NCBI GenBank assembly: GCA_964445695.1
Contig: CAYULF010000006.1
Coordinates: 124,001 to 188,000 of the forward strand
Reading direction: 5' to 3'
DNA length: 64,000 bases
From: JAUIKM01 sp964445695
Lineage (GTDB): Bacteria; Bacteroidota; Ignavibacteria; Kapaibacteriales; UBA7675
The position numbers were made by a program, and so were the translations under genes. The notes beneath the pieces were generated by a model. That model was not told where the DNA came from. It was given only the letters and a program-made list of their open reading frames with translations, and ran no database searches. Below are positions 25,014 to 34,701 of the stretch, piece by piece. The stretch's first letter is position 1. Every line of letters starts with the position of its first letter.

Positions 25014-26159
25014 TCAGATGTTAAGCGCTTCAAAAATGAAGGCAAACACAGCATCCGACAGAATGATAAGGAAGATTGCCGTCACGACGGCCGAGGTCGT
25101 GAACTTACCGACGCTCTCCGCCCCGCCGTATACCTGCATGCCTTTGAAACAACCGACAGCGGCAATCAGGAAGCCGAACACGACGCTCTTGAACAGTCCG
25201 GTGAACACGTGCGCAAAAGTCAGTGCTTTTTTCAATTGGGTCAGGTAGACGGTTGAAGACAATTCAAGTGTGAACTCGCCGGCAAGCAGACCGCCGATTA
25301 TACCGGCAAAATCGGCTATAAGCGTCAGCACCGGAATAACCAGAACCACAGCGGCGATGCGCGGCAGCACCAGGTAGGGCGTCACGTCAAAACCGAGCGA
25401 ATGCAGGGCATCAAGCTCGTCTGAAACCTTCATCGTGCCGATTTCCGCGGCGTAGGATGCGCCGGAGCGTCCCGCCACGATAATGGCGGTCATCAGCGGT
25501 CCAAGTTCGCGTGTTATCGAGATTCCGGTCAGGTTGGCCAGGTAGACGTCCGCACCGAATTGTTTGAGCTGCAACGCGCCCTGATAACCGATGATCATGC
25601 CAACCAGAAAGCCGATCAGGGTGACGATCGGCACGGCGGCGACGCCCGCGAGGGCAAAGAGAAATGGTAAATCTTTCCAGCGGAAATCGCCGGGTCGGCG
25701 AAGCAGGCCCAGGCCTTTAATAGTTATCTCGCCGAAAAAAGCCACAAACGCTCGCCAGTCGGCAATGGAGGCTCTGGCGGATTGCCCGATCGATTCAACA
25801 CGGCGTCTGAACGCCGAGACGCGGGCCTGGGGCGGTTCTTCCGCGGGCCGTTGCAGCAGATCCAGAAAGCGGCGCATCGTCGGCGAAACGCCCTGGAAAT
25901 CCAGCTCCACGTCGTGTTGATCGGCAGAATCGCGCAGTTTGCCGACCAGAACTGAAAGGTATGAGTCGTAATGTTTTACGTCGGCAAGATCAACTTCCAG
26001 CCGCTTGATTTCCGGCCAAGATCCAGCCAGCCGGGCGACCAGCGCCTTGCCGGATTGCGGAGCGTACACACTCACAGTTCCGTGGAGTCGAACGCGGGCG
26101 CGCCCGTTCTCCACGGAGAACTCGAGGTCTTCGGCCTGGCCGACTGGAGTATTTTTCAT
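25014..26159 (-). CDS. mlaE: STAS-MlaE fusion permease
   Basis: The 381-residue protein has an N-terminal STAS-like domain (residues 1-105, VDLADVKHYDSYLSVLVGKL) followed by the MlaE permease (135-381), which has five or so membrane helices (VPIVTLIGFLVGMIIGYQGA, LGPLMTAIIVAGRSGASYAA, LPRIAAVVLVIPVLTLIADF, FVFGFLIAAVGCF). In E. coli the STAS partner is the separate protein MlaB; here it is fused, which is seen in other phyla. The RSGASYAAEIGTMKVSDELDAL stretch is the family core. With mlaF and mlaD it forms the transport complex in the inner membrane. Confidence 0.93.
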   Translation of the reverse strand: MKNTPVGQAEDLEFSVENGRARVRLHGTVSVYAPQSGKALVARLAGSWPEIKRLEVDLADVKHYDSYLSVLVGKLRDSADQHDVELDFQGVSPTMRRFLDLLQRPAEEPPQARVSAFRRRVESIGQSARASIADWRAFVAFFGEITIKGLGLLRRPGDFRWKDLPFLFALAGVAAVPIVTLIGFLVGMIIGYQGALQLKQFGADVYLANLTGISITRELGPLMTAIIVAGRSGASYAAEIGTMKVSDELDALHSLGFDVTPYLVLPRIAAVVLVIPVLTLIADFAGIIGGLLAGEFTLELSSTVYLTQLKKALTFAHVFTGLFKSVVFGFLIAAVGCFKGMQVYGGAESVGKFTTSAVVTAIFLIILSDAVFAFIFEALNI

Positions 26160-26190
26160 GTGCCGGGATCAATGACCAACAAAAGCCGGC

Positions 26191-27492
26191 TTATGCGTTC
26201 TGGTTGAAGTTGTTCTTCAGGTCCTGCCAGCAAGTGTAATAATCGTGCTGACGTTCGGCGCTGTCGATTGCGTGTTTTGTGGGCCGCACCGCAAAGCGCG
26301 TTTCGAACATAAACGCCATAGTTTTGTCCTGATAGACCGGTTTGAGCTCTTCGTTGGACGCCTTTTCAAAGGTCGCCGCATCGGGACCGTGGCCGGCCAT
26401 GCAGTTGTGCAGCGACGCTCCGCCGGGTACAAAACCCTCGGCTTTGGCATCGTATTGCCCCGTTACGAGTCCCATGAATTCGCTCATGAAGTTGCGATGG
26501 AACCAGGGCGGACGGAAGGTGTGCTCCATAACCATCCAACGCGGCGGAAAAATCACAAAGTCGCAGTTGGCCGTTCCGGGGGTATCGGAGGGCGCAGTCA
26601 GCACGGTGTAGATCGACGGATCCGGGTGATCAAAGGTGACGCTGTTGATACAGTTGAATGTCGTCAGATCGTACTTGTAAGGTGCGTAATTTCCATGCCA
26701 GCCGACGACGTCGAGCGGCGAATGACCAATTTCGGCCTGCCACAGATTGCCCTGGAATTTTGTCAGAAGTCGGAAGTCGCCTTCGCGCTCTTCGTAGGCG
26801 GCTACCGGCGTCAGGAAGTCGCGCGGATTGGCCAGACCGTTGGCGCCGATCGGCCCCAAATCCGGCAACTTGAACTGCGCGCCGTAATTTTCGCAGATAT
26901 AGCCGCGCGCTTCGCCGTCGGGCAGTTCAACCCGGAATTTTACGCCACGCGGAATTACGCAAATTTCCTGCGATCCGACTTCCATGATGCCCATTTCAGT
27001 CTTGATAAGCAGGCGGCCCAGCTGCGGCACAATCAGCATTTCACCGTCGGAATTGTAAAAGAACCGATCGGTCATATCCTTGTTGGCCACGTAGACGTGA
27101 ATCCCCACGCCGCTGTGCGACGCGGCGTCGCCGTTACCACCCATACTGATGATACCGTCGATGAAATCGGTCGGTGTCTCGGGCAGCGGCTGCGGGCTCC
27201 AGCGCAGCTGGCTGGGCGTCGGCGGCACATCGTTGAACGGCGTACTGAGGAAAGTCGGATGGCCCAGGAATTCAAAGGGTTTGTGCACGACGGAGGGGCG
27301 AATCCTGTAGAGCCAGGAGCGCTTGTTTGCTCCGCGCGGCATGGTAAAAGCCGTTCCACTCAGTTGTTCGGCATAGAGCCCGTGATTGACTTTCTGAGGC
27401 GAATTCTGTCCTTGCGGCAAGGTCCCGGGGAGCGCTTCGGTCGCGCATTCATTGCCAAAGCCGGACATGTAGTGCAGTTCCTGATCGGCCAT
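26191..27492 (-). CDS. hmgA: Homogentisate 1,2-dioxygenase
   Basis: HmgA opens the ring of homogentisate to maleylacetoacetate in tyrosine and phenylalanine breakdown. The 433-residue protein has the expected iron ligands, His and Glu in FHRNFMSEFMGLVTG and His in AGHGPDAATF, plus the family signatures YMSGFGNEC, SWLYRIRPSV and NCDFVIFPPRW. Length is close to the human enzyme (445). It lies 31 bases upstream of mlaE in the same direction, so it might be read together with the Mla genes, but no functional link is known. No other tyrosine-catabolism gene lies in the window. Confidence 0.96.
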   Translation of the reverse strand: MADQELHYMSGFGNECATEALPGTLPQGQNSPQKVNHGLYAEQLSGTAFTMPRGANKRSWLYRIRPSVVHKPFEFLGHPTFLSTPFNDVPPTPSQLRWSPQPLPETPTDFIDGIISMGGNGDAASHSGVGIHVYVANKDMTDRFFYNSDGEMLIVPQLGRLLIKTEMGIMEVGSQEICVIPRGVKFRVELPDGEARGYICENYGAQFKLPDLGPIGANGLANPRDFLTPVAAYEEREGDFRLLTKFQGNLWQAEIGHSPLDVVGWHGNYAPYKYDLTTFNCINSVTFDHPDPSIYTVLTAPSDTPGTANCDFVIFPPRWMVMEHTFRPPWFHRNFMSEFMGLVTGQYDAKAEGFVPGGASLHNCMAGHGPDAATFEKASNEELKPVYQDKTMAFMFETRFAVRPTKHAIDSAERQHDYYTCWQDLKNNFNQNA

Positions 27493-27669
27493 CTTTTTAC
27501 TCTCCCGCTAATGTTCGTTCAAAGGCCAAAGAAGCAGTTTCAATGCTGCAAATGTACAAAAAAACGTCGCGACGGAAGCTGACATGCTGCCGCGGGAAAT
27601 ACAAGAAGCGTGCAGGGTTTTCGGGGCGTATGATATTGTGCGCCTGACAAATGGACAGACCTCGGTCAC

Positions 27670-27732
27670 TACGTAGAAATACGGATGAGCTGTGAGCCCT
27701 GAGGGCTCACAGCTCATCCGTATTTCTACGTA
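27670..27732. repeat. 63-bp perfect palindrome, copy 4, with compensated arm changes
   Basis: The core GAGCTGTGAGCCCT matches copy 1, but the outer arm reads TACGTAGAAATACGGAT and the opposite arm carries the matching changes (ATCCGTATTTCTACGTA), so the hairpin stays perfect. It lies between the start of hmgA (27492) and the stop of the leftward BNR-protein gene (27822), 89 bases past that stop. Confidence 0.95.
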
Positions 27733-27821
27733 ATTTTGGGATTATTTGCGCATCACGCCGCCGCTCAAAGGCCAACTCGGAGCGTTCAGACTGGAATGCT
27801 GCCCACCTGACGTCATGCGGT

Positions 27822-30614
27822 TTAATGTACGACGCTCAGAGCTTTGGCGCGTTTCTGTCCGTCGGCTTCGAGCAGGACGTAGTAGCGGCCGGGCGCCATG
27901 TTAAAGCGCGAAGTGCTCAGACTAAAGGTGTTGCGGCCGGGCTGCAGTTCGCGATTGTTAAACACTTCGGCGACGACGCGGCCCTGAAGATCCACAACCT
28001 TCAGATTGGCGCGGATAGTTCTCTCGGCCCGCACCGCCACAGTGGTTTGAGACTCGACCGGGTTCGGGTACGGCTCTTCAAGTTCAAATGTTGAAAGAAC
28101 GAGTTGCTCGCGTCCTCCAACATCGGATGAAACGTTTGTGCTGTACATACCGCCGCCGTGAGTGGCGACCGCGATGTAACCGTCGCTCGAGCGCGAAGTG
28201 ATCATCGTTACCACCGTGTTGCCGATGAGATCCGGCGCTTCGCGCGCCCAGACAGTGTTGTCGCCGTCTACAAATGACGTGGAATAGAGGCCGGTGGAAG
28301 TGGCCACAAAGTAGAACGTGTCCTCACCGTCGTGAACAATCTCCGCCCAGCGCGTGGACGGACCGGCGCCGCTGCCGTCGGGATTTTCCTCCAGGTTGCC
28401 GGAGATGGATTGCCAGGTCTCCCCCGCATCCCAGGTGGCCCAAAGACTGCGGATGCCGTAACTGGTGTAAACAAGCACGACGTGATCGCCATCCTGCGGA
28501 TCTACGGCTATGCATTGCAGGAACGACGCACCTGACGGCAGCCCTTTGCCCGCACCGATGTTTTCAAACTCGGCGTCGTCCTGATCCGCGTTGTCCACAC
28601 GCAGGACCGCTCCGTTAAGCGCTCCGGCATAGATGCGGTTTGCAGGTGTTGTAGCGACGGCAATAGCCGTGTAACGACCGTCAACATTTGAGTTTTCAAG
28701 CTTGTGCCAGTTGATGGGCGTCGCATTGCGATTGCCGTTGGGGATTTCCGACAGATTGTCGTTGCGCCAGATGAAATCGCCGGCCAGGACATACATGATG
28801 CGATCGTCGTTGGGATCCATCGCAAATGGATTGATGAAGAGGTAGTCACGGCCGCCGATGGGATCTACGCGCGCCGTATCGGTCGGGAAACCGTTTTCGT
28901 CCAGACGATAGCGGTACATCGGCCCCTGTTGGATCGATGTGTAATAAGCCGTTGCGTTTTCGGCCACAGCCTGGAACGCGCCGTCGGCGCCGCGCATGCG
29001 CATCCAGGGAGCGTTGCCGTCGCCTTCAAACGTATACCAGGTGCCGCGATCCTGCAGACCGCCCATCAGGAAATTCGAACCGGGCGTCGACTTGTCGATC
29101 GCCAACGTATAGAATTGCGTTGTTGTCAATCCGTTGTTCAGATTCTCCCACTCGTGAGGCTGGGCCAGGTTGTTTTCACTGCGCCAGACGCCCGCGTCGT
29201 TGGAACTTAACATCCGGTTCGGATTGTCGGGATAAAACTTCAGGTTGTGCTGATCGGCGTGGTGGTTGGGATAGTCGATGTACTGCCCCAGCGTCGCACC
29301 AAAACCGCCGATGCGCGTTGTGTTGTTAAGCGAGGTAAATCCGTCCGTCGAGCGGAACAGCGCCGTTCCACCGATGTAAACCGTGTTGACATCATTGGGA
29401 TGCGAACGCACGATCATGTTGTATGACGTCTGCGTGTTGAGCGTTCCACGACCCGCAAGCGCGGGCAGGTTTTGCCAGCGCTCTTCCCACACGCCGTTTT
29501 CACCGCTGCCGTCGCCGCCCAGGTACGTGTACTTCAGGAATGTCACGTCGCGGAAACCATAGCCGGGCGTGTTGGCATAGAAATACACCACGTTTTCGTC
29601 GGCGGGAGCAATGTCGAGAACGATGCGGCGCACCGTATGCGGCCCGAGCAGAACATCCGGCGAAATGTCCGTCCAGTTGACGCCGTCCGTCGAACGGAAC
29701 ACACCGTCGGTTGCGCCTTCGGAACTGAAGGTGGCGTAAAACACACCGGTCGGACTGACGGCGATGTCTGTAAACTGAGAACTGCCCAGTTGATCGCCGA
29801 GAACCTGAGTCCAGGAACCGCCGCCGTCCGTACTGCGCTGAATTCCGCTATGCGTCGCGACGTACAGTTCGCCGACGCCTTCGGCAACCGGGTTAACAAC
29901 AACGCGCCAGCAGATGTCGAAGGGCGAATCAAATACTACGGAATTGGCTCCCGCCGTCGATTCAAGTCGATTCCAGCTGCGGCCGCCGTTTTCGGACTTA
30001 AACACACCGGCGCCAAAATAGAACGACACTGCGCCGGAACTGCTGGAAGCGGAATTGCCGACGAGCTCGCCGCTGCAGTAATACCACTCGTGCTGATGCC
30101 CGTTCCGCGTATCCTGCGTCAGATCGGTAACGCTGTGAATCTGGTTCGGCTCGGTCGTTTTGGTCCACGAAGCACCGCCGTCTTCGGAACGCCACAAGCC
30201 GCCTGAAACAGCCCCGGCAATCAGCACGTCGGGATTACTCACATCGATGCCGATAGCGCGGGTCCGGCCGGACACATTAAACGGACCGCGTTTGGTCCAG
30301 TTGAAGATCGGCTCACCGGATACGACGTCCCCTACTTTGGCCAGCGATTTAACCGGCAATGTTGCGGCGAAGTTGCGTTCGCGCACGGCAATATTTGGCG
30401 GGAAATCGCCTGTGTTCGGATCGCGCAGCTGCAACCACTCAAAATCGGCGCGGGCATAGGGATTATCCTCCGTGCCGATGCTTGGGCCGCGTTCTTCCAC
30501 ATCAGGAAGCTCAGGCGCCGGAGCAAAGTGCTGCAGGAGCAGCGCCGCCACGACCATACTTAACATTATGGTCGGTTGCAGCAGTGACAGGTTTCTGGTT
30601 TGAGCGCTCTTCAT
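27822..30614 (-). CDS. Secreted BNR/sortilin-like propeller protein with T9SS sorting domain
   Basis: The 930-residue protein has an N-terminal hydrophobic segment (TIMLSMVVAALLLQHFAP). The body is made of BNR/Asp-box repeats: SEDGGASWTKT, SENGGRSWNRL, STDGGGSWTQV, STDGVNWTDI, TWDAGETWQSI, DGRYTAIAVA. These are the VPS10/sortilin and xyloglucanase-type propeller repeats. The last 90 residues begin EEPYPNPVESQTTVAV, a T9SS type-A sorting domain ending AKALSVVH. The repeats alone do not show an activity; a catalytic Asp pair of GH74 type cannot be confirmed. It likely ends at palindrome copy 4. Confidence 0.9.
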   Translation of the reverse strand: MKSAQTRNLSLLQPTIMLSMVVAALLLQHFAPAPELPDVEERGPSIGTEDNPYARADFEWLQLRDPNTGDFPPNIAVRERNFAATLPVKSLAKVGDVVSGEPIFNWTKRGPFNVSGRTRAIGIDVSNPDVLIAGAVSGGLWRSEDGGASWTKTTEPNQIHSVTDLTQDTRNGHQHEWYYCSGELVGNSASSSSGAVSFYFGAGVFKSENGGRSWNRLESTAGANSVVFDSPFDICWRVVVNPVAEGVGELYVATHSGIQRSTDGGGSWTQVLGDQLGSSQFTDIAVSPTGVFYATFSSEGATDGVFRSTDGVNWTDISPDVLLGPHTVRRIVLDIAPADENVVYFYANTPGYGFRDVTFLKYTYLGGDGSGENGVWEERWQNLPALAGRGTLNTQTSYNMIVRSHPNDVNTVYIGGTALFRSTDGFTSLNNTTRIGGFGATLGQYIDYPNHHADQHNLKFYPDNPNRMLSSNDAGVWRSENNLAQPHEWENLNNGLTTTQFYTLAIDKSTPGSNFLMGGLQDRGTWYTFEGDGNAPWMRMRGADGAFQAVAENATAYYTSIQQGPMYRYRLDENGFPTDTARVDPIGGRDYLFINPFAMDPNDDRIMYVLAGDFIWRNDNLSEIPNGNRNATPINWHKLENSNVDGRYTAIAVATTPANRIYAGALNGAVLRVDNADQDDAEFENIGAGKGLPSGASFLQCIAVDPQDGDHVVLVYTSYGIRSLWATWDAGETWQSISGNLEENPDGSGAGPSTRWAEIVHDGEDTFYFVATSTGLYSTSFVDGDNTVWAREAPDLIGNTVVTMITSRSSDGYIAVATHGGGMYSTNVSSDVGGREQLVLSTFELEEPYPNPVESQTTVAVRAERTIRANLKVVDLQGRVVAEVFNNRELQPGRNTFSLSTSRFNMAPGRYYVLLEADGQKRAKALSVVH

Positions 30615-30671
30615 AGTTTTGCTGTATTTGTTTAATTGTGACGTTCAATTCAATGATAAACAAGAAGGTCA

Positions 30672-30698
30672 TGAAAAGCAGACCCCAAAAGGGGCTGC
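30672..30698 (-). terminator. Rho-independent terminator after the CRTAC1-like gene
   Basis: On the minus strand the stem is GCAGCCCC/GGGGTCTGC with a TTTT loop and TTTTC after it. It lies 28 bases beyond the stop of the leftward gene 30726-32534. Confidence 0.7.
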
Positions 30699-30725
30699 GC
30701 CGGACAGGCCGTGTGAACGCCTTGT

Positions 30726-32534
30726 TTAAGGCGCTGCAACTACAATCGCCGCATCATGCGACGTGCCGTCGGAGTTTACGCGCAGAAGGTATACACCCGC
30801 CGGGATGTTAACATTGTCCGCGTTCAGTTGCGACCATTCCAGGAAGGCCGAACCGGCTGCAAACCAGGCCGCGGGACGATGCAAAACCAGTCGTCCATCG
30901 CGGGCAAAAAGACTGAACTCAACCTGACCGGCAGCTGCCTGCGTCCACTCAAGACGCGCCGCTGCGGTTTGTTCGGCATTTAAAGGATGAGGAGCAATTG
31001 TCAGATCGATTGCGTTGTTTAATGGCGCGTCCACGGAAGTTGAGGGAGATTCTTCGATGACGTGCCGGGTGTTAACCGCCATATCGTCGAGCGTCACAAT
31101 GTCTCCGCTGGGAAACTCGACCGTGATGTCTGTGATAAGCTCGGCGTCGCCCAGGCCGAAGCAGGCTTCCATGCATGACTGCGAAATAGGACCGGAGCGA
31201 ACGGAAATAACGCGCATTTGCTCGACCGTTTCACCGCCGATTTCGGCGCGGACGCGCACGATGGAACCAACGCCAAATCGATTGGATCCATAACCGCGCA
31301 GAGCGACTTTAACCCAGTTGTTGCCGTTGCCCTGGTTGCGATAGAGTTCGTTGTTTTCGCCGCCGCGATTGCTGATGTAGAGATCGAGAAAACCATCGTT
31401 GTCGATATCAGCCCAGGCTATACCGGTGGATTCGCCGACGTTCTGCGTCATCGGCTCATCGGTGACGCGCGTAAACGCGCCGGCGTCGTTGCGATACAGG
31501 AAGTTGCGATCGCCGGTATTACTTATGATCAGGTCCAGATCGGCGTCATTGTCGTAGTCGCCCCAGGCGGCACTGACACAGGCGCCGCCTTCATTGCTGG
31601 GCAGTTCTTCGCTTTCCCAGGCAAAAAAGCCGCTGCCAACGTTGCGATAGAGAATATTGTATTCATTGCTGTGAACGAGCAGCGCATCGATGCGACCGTC
31701 GTTATTGTAGTCGCCCCAGGCAACCCCGCGAGCGCGCCCCTGAATCAGCGGCAAAGCTCCGCCCAGACGACGGGTCCAGCCATTGCCGTTGTTGCGATAC
31801 ATTACGTTGGCTTCGCGGTCATTGAAAACGTACAAATCGAGGTCGCCGTCCGAATCGACATCGATCCAGGAACAACCGCGACTTTCGTTGCGATCTTCGG
31901 TTATCTCCAGACCCTGGACGCGGGTAAAACCCTCGCCGCGACTGTTGTGGAACAGAAAATTGCGCTCGTTGTCGCGATTGACGACCACCAGGTCGAGAAA
32001 GCCGTCGAGGTCGTAGTCGCCGATATCGCCGTCGAGCGAACTGCCGGCAAAAACACTTTCATCAATGCCGTCATTGACATGCGGTCCGGAGTTGACTTCC
32101 TGGAACACGGTTGCCGTTTCGGGGCCGATATTGATGAAGAAGAAGTTGTGCTGGTAGTCGCGGTTGACGACGTACAGATCGAGGAAGCCGTCGTTGTTCA
32201 TGTCGGCCCAGAGTCCGCTCTGAGACATGCCCGGCCGTTCGGTAATGGCAAAGCCGTCGGAATCGATAAAGTTGCCGGAGCCGTCGTTGATGTAAAAGAA
32301 GTTGCGTTCGGGCTCGGCGGTTGTTCCTTCATTGGAGATATAGAGGTCCGGGTAACCGTCGTTGTTGACGTCTACCAGGCTGCATCCGTAGGAATCACCG
32401 CCGTCCTGCACGGACGGGTCGTCGAGGTCGCGCACAAACATCTGCGCGGCGGCAGTGGGCGCCACAAGACCGGCGAACACAAGAACAAGCAGACCGCGCA
32501 CAATGCCGGCCTTTGATTTCTGCGCAATATTCAT
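30726..32534 (-). CDS. CRTAC1-type FG-GAP protein with ASPIC/UnbV and T9SS-type tail
   Basis: The 602-residue protein has a signal peptide (LLVLVFAGLVAPTAAAQ), then repeated FG-GAP blades with calcium motifs (VDVNNDGYPDLYISN, ADMNNDGFLDLYVVN, GDYDLDGFLDLVVV, VDVDSDGDLDLYVF, GDYNNDGRIDALLV). The ASPIC/UnbV domain follows (GRFGVGSIVRV... style start with VRAEIGGETVEQMRVISV and ITVEFPSGDIVTLDDM), as in CRTAC1-like proteins. The last 80 residues resemble a T9SS sorting domain, with the motif IAPHPLNAEQTAAARLEW instead of YPNP. It is probably surface-exposed. A terminator hairpin lies just after its stop. Confidence 0.92.
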   Translation of the reverse strand: MNIAQKSKAGIVRGLLVLVFAGLVAPTAAAQMFVRDLDDPSVQDGGDSYGCSLVDVNNDGYPDLYISNEGTTAEPERNFFYINDGSGNFIDSDGFAITERPGMSQSGLWADMNNDGFLDLYVVNRDYQHNFFFINIGPETATVFQEVNSGPHVNDGIDESVFAGSSLDGDIGDYDLDGFLDLVVVNRDNERNFLFHNSRGEGFTRVQGLEITEDRNESRGCSWIDVDSDGDLDLYVFNDREANVMYRNNGNGWTRRLGGALPLIQGRARGVAWGDYNNDGRIDALLVHSNEYNILYRNVGSGFFAWESEELPSNEGGACVSAAWGDYDNDADLDLIISNTGDRNFLYRNDAGAFTRVTDEPMTQNVGESTGIAWADIDNDGFLDLYISNRGGENNELYRNQGNGNNWVKVALRGYGSNRFGVGSIVRVRAEIGGETVEQMRVISVRSGPISQSCMEACFGLGDAELITDITVEFPSGDIVTLDDMAVNTRHVIEESPSTSVDAPLNNAIDLTIAPHPLNAEQTAAARLEWTQAAAGQVEFSLFARDGRLVLHRPAAWFAAGSAFLEWSQLNADNVNIPAGVYLLRVNSDGTSHDAAIVVAAP

Positions 32535-32930
32535 TCAGAATCCCGATAGACGTGCTGAAAAACACTGGTGGCCGCGAGGTTCCGCGTCCTTTCAGGGCCC
32601 CGCACCGACCCGAAGCGCGAAATTTACAAATTAATTCGAGCTTCGCCATATAGCAGTCGGCCGGATGCCGACCGGAGCAAAAACCGGACGGCAGCAGGCT
32701 ATCAGACACAGTCTGGACGGGCAGAGTTCCCGGTGCGGCATGTTGACGAGGTACGGTATGCGATTCAAGCCGCGCGGCGAGCTTGCACGCACAGAAGTAA
32801 CCAAACGGCGGGCTCAGACATAATCCGGCAGGAAAGTTTCTCAATCTTGACGACGGATGATAAATTGGACATCCGGTTGTAAACAGGACCCAAATTCGGG
32901 ACAGACTTAATGACTTTATACAACGAAGAT
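32535..32930. other. Divergent promoter region
   Basis: This region separates the leftward CRTAC1-like gene and the rightward GIN-domain gene. I see no gene or repeat. Both promoters must lie here; candidate elements are too weak to mark. Confidence 0.5.
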
Positions 32931-33671
32931 ATGACCGACTTGAAACGCACTTATCGATTCCCGGCGCTCTTGATAACTGTTTGTTTGCTGGCGGGATTTT
33001 CCGTCGCGTGTGAAACGGAGGACGACGACTGCTACGAGGGCAGCGGCACTCTGCAGACCTACGAAGTGGAACTGGAGGACTTCTCTGAATTGCGCATTAG
33101 CGGAAGCGCAGACGTCATCATCCGCCAAAGCGACACGACATCGCTGCGGGTGACGACTGACGACAATCTTTTCGAGCGCTACACTTTCAAGCACAAAAAG
33201 GACGAGTTGCACATTACCAACGAGGGCTGCATCAGCACGAGTCATCCGCTGCGCGTTTTGCTGACGATTGACAATCTGGACCTCATCACGCTGACGGGCT
33301 CCAGCTCGCTGACTTCGATTGACACGCTTGAGTTCGACGACCTGCAATTGGTGGTTACGGGCACGGCGGACATCAATGTGGACATGATCAACGACGAACT
33401 GGAATCGACAATCAGCGGCAACGCGGACGTGGTATTAAGAGGCGAATGCGGTCTTCACACGGTACGCGTGCGCGGCAACGCCAGCATCAATGCTGAGGAC
33501 TACGAAACCGAGCGCACGATAATTGATATCTCCGGCAACGCCAACTGCCGCGTCTGGGCGACCGACGAACTGGACGTCAAGATCTCGGGCACGGGCAACG
33601 TCGCTTACCGCGGCAACCCGCAGGTTGACAGCGACATCAGCGGTGCAGGCAATCTTACCCGCATTCCCTGA
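32931..33671 (+). CDS. GIN-domain (DUF2807) lipoprotein
   Basis: ATG 32931 gives 246 residues beginning MTDLKRTYRFPALLITVCLL, with a lipobox FSVAC; an ATG at 32910 is in frame but adds an acidic n-region. The mature part fits the GIN/DUF2807 family: DFSELRISGSADVIIRQSD, LEFDDLQLVVTGTADINV, STISGNADVVLRG, VKISGTGNVAYRG, with the repeated SGNA and SGTG turns that mark the beta-helix rungs. Members occur widely in the Bacteroidota and are suspected surface adhesins or matrix proteins. The acidic cluster ETEDDD follows the lipid Cys. Confidence 0.85.
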   Translation: MTDLKRTYRFPALLITVCLLAGFSVACETEDDDCYEGSGTLQTYEVELEDFSELRISGSADVIIRQSDTTSLRVTTDDNLFERYTFKHKKDELHITNEGCISTSHPLRVLLTIDNLDLITLTGSSSLTSIDTLEFDDLQLVVTGTADINVDMINDELESTISGNADVVLRGECGLHTVRVRGNASINAEDYETERTIIDISGNANCRVWATDELDVKISGTGNVAYRGNPQVDSDISGAGNLTRIP

Positions 33672-33715
33672 GGCTGGAATACGGCGCTGCCGCAGCCTGA
33701 ATCAACAAGCGATAG

Positions 33716-33749
33716 ACGTCCGTTCCGCGCAGGCGGGGCGGACGTTTTT
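33716..33749 (+). terminator. Strong Rho-independent terminator after the GIN-domain gene
   Basis: Arms ACGTCCGTTCCGC and GCGGGGCGGACGT form a 13-pair stem (with two G-T pairs) around a GCAG loop, followed by a T-run at 33745-33749. It lies 45 bases past the stop at 33671. Confidence 0.85.
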
Positions 33750-33930
33750 GGTTTGAGGCGGCCAGCGAACCACGGGATGTTATTACGACCAGGTTTTCCG
33801 GGGATAATCGCTGCGGAGCTTCGGGCACACAGCTGAGTTGCCGCGAAGCTTCCCGGCGCTTCCGGAATCAAAGACCGCGTTTACCTTCGGTACGCTCCAT
33901 GAATTTATTGTTTGTCGTGCAGTGGAAGGT

Positions 33931-34120
33931 GATGACGCGAATGACGCGAATGACGNNNNNNNNNNNNNNNNNNNNNNNNNNNNNNNNNNNNNNNNNNNNN
34001 NNNNNNNNNNNNNNNNNNNNNNNNNNNNNNNNNNNNNNNNNNNNNNNNNNNNNNNCGGATGACGCGGATGACGCGGATGACGCGGATGACGCGGATGACG
34101 CGGATGACGCGGATGACGCA
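33931..34120. repeat. 9-bp tandem repeat interrupted by unresolved bases
   Basis: Left of the Ns the unit is ATGACGCGA (three copies to 33955); right of them it is ATGACGCGG (about seven copies to 34120). The true number is unknown because 100 Ns fill the middle. The period is a multiple of three, so it could be coding in principle, but no credible start or flanking gene supports that. Confidence 0.9.
33956..34055. other. Assembly gap, 100 Ns
   Basis: Exactly 100 N characters, the usual placeholder for a gap of unknown size. It falls in the tandem repeat, so the assembler probably could not span the array. Confidence 0.99.
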
Positions 34121-34701
34121 AAGTTAGAAGTCTTTGATTCTGAGACTGAACGGTAAAATCATCGGTTTTTTGAGTGAAATCAAAGGGGCCCCACCCCCGG
34201 CCTCCGCCGCCATAACTTTTTCACTTCATTCCAGCCTCAAACCCTCCGGCTACGAACTCAAGGGTTCCCGGATTCTGCGGCTCGAGGCCGTTGTTTTTCG
34301 CTCGCGGGTTCCCGGCACGTGCGTCCCCGCTCTGAGGCCATTCTACGCACATGACGCTCGAAAACCATGGCTGAAAAACTGAACGACGTCCGGTACATGG
34401 TTGAGCGGGCGATTTTGGCCTGTGAACGGACAGACCGACAACAGACCTGCGGCCTGGAGACTTCAATCCCGAGGACAAACAATATCCTCAAAAAGCGAGC
34501 GGCGCAACGGAGTGAGACGCGCTGCAATCAGGAAGCCAGAGCAAGCTTTGTGCCGAGCTGAGGTTCAACAACACTGAAACGAGCTCTGCGGCGTTTGTAT
34601 GCGCGTTTGTGCGCCGAACCAAATTCGCTAAGTTGTGCACATACCATCCAGATGAGTTTTCGGCCTGAACACACAGTTCGAGAAAGCAGGTTTGCCGCAG
34701 C

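Larger units (their letters stand above)
33750..34701. other. Gene-poor region with tandem repeat and assembly gap
   Basis: I see no gene here. It holds the 9-bp tandem repeat with the N block (below), a C-rich stretch near 34187-34210 (GGGGCCCCACCCCC), and sequence with no coding signal. The promoter for the following ATPase gene should be near 34600-34700. Confidence 0.5.

Noticed and set aside
26245..27582. 445-codon open frame on the + strand
   Set aside because: It is antisense to hmgA, whose catalytic residues are intact on the other strand.
33900..34130. CRISPR array
   Set aside because: The repeats are contiguous 9-bp units with no spacers, and no cas gene is present in the window.
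33783..34156. Frames reading through the 9-bp repeat as HPR or DDA repeats
   Set aside because: They exist only because the repeat period is nine bases and are interrupted by Ns; no start, signal or flanking gene supports them.
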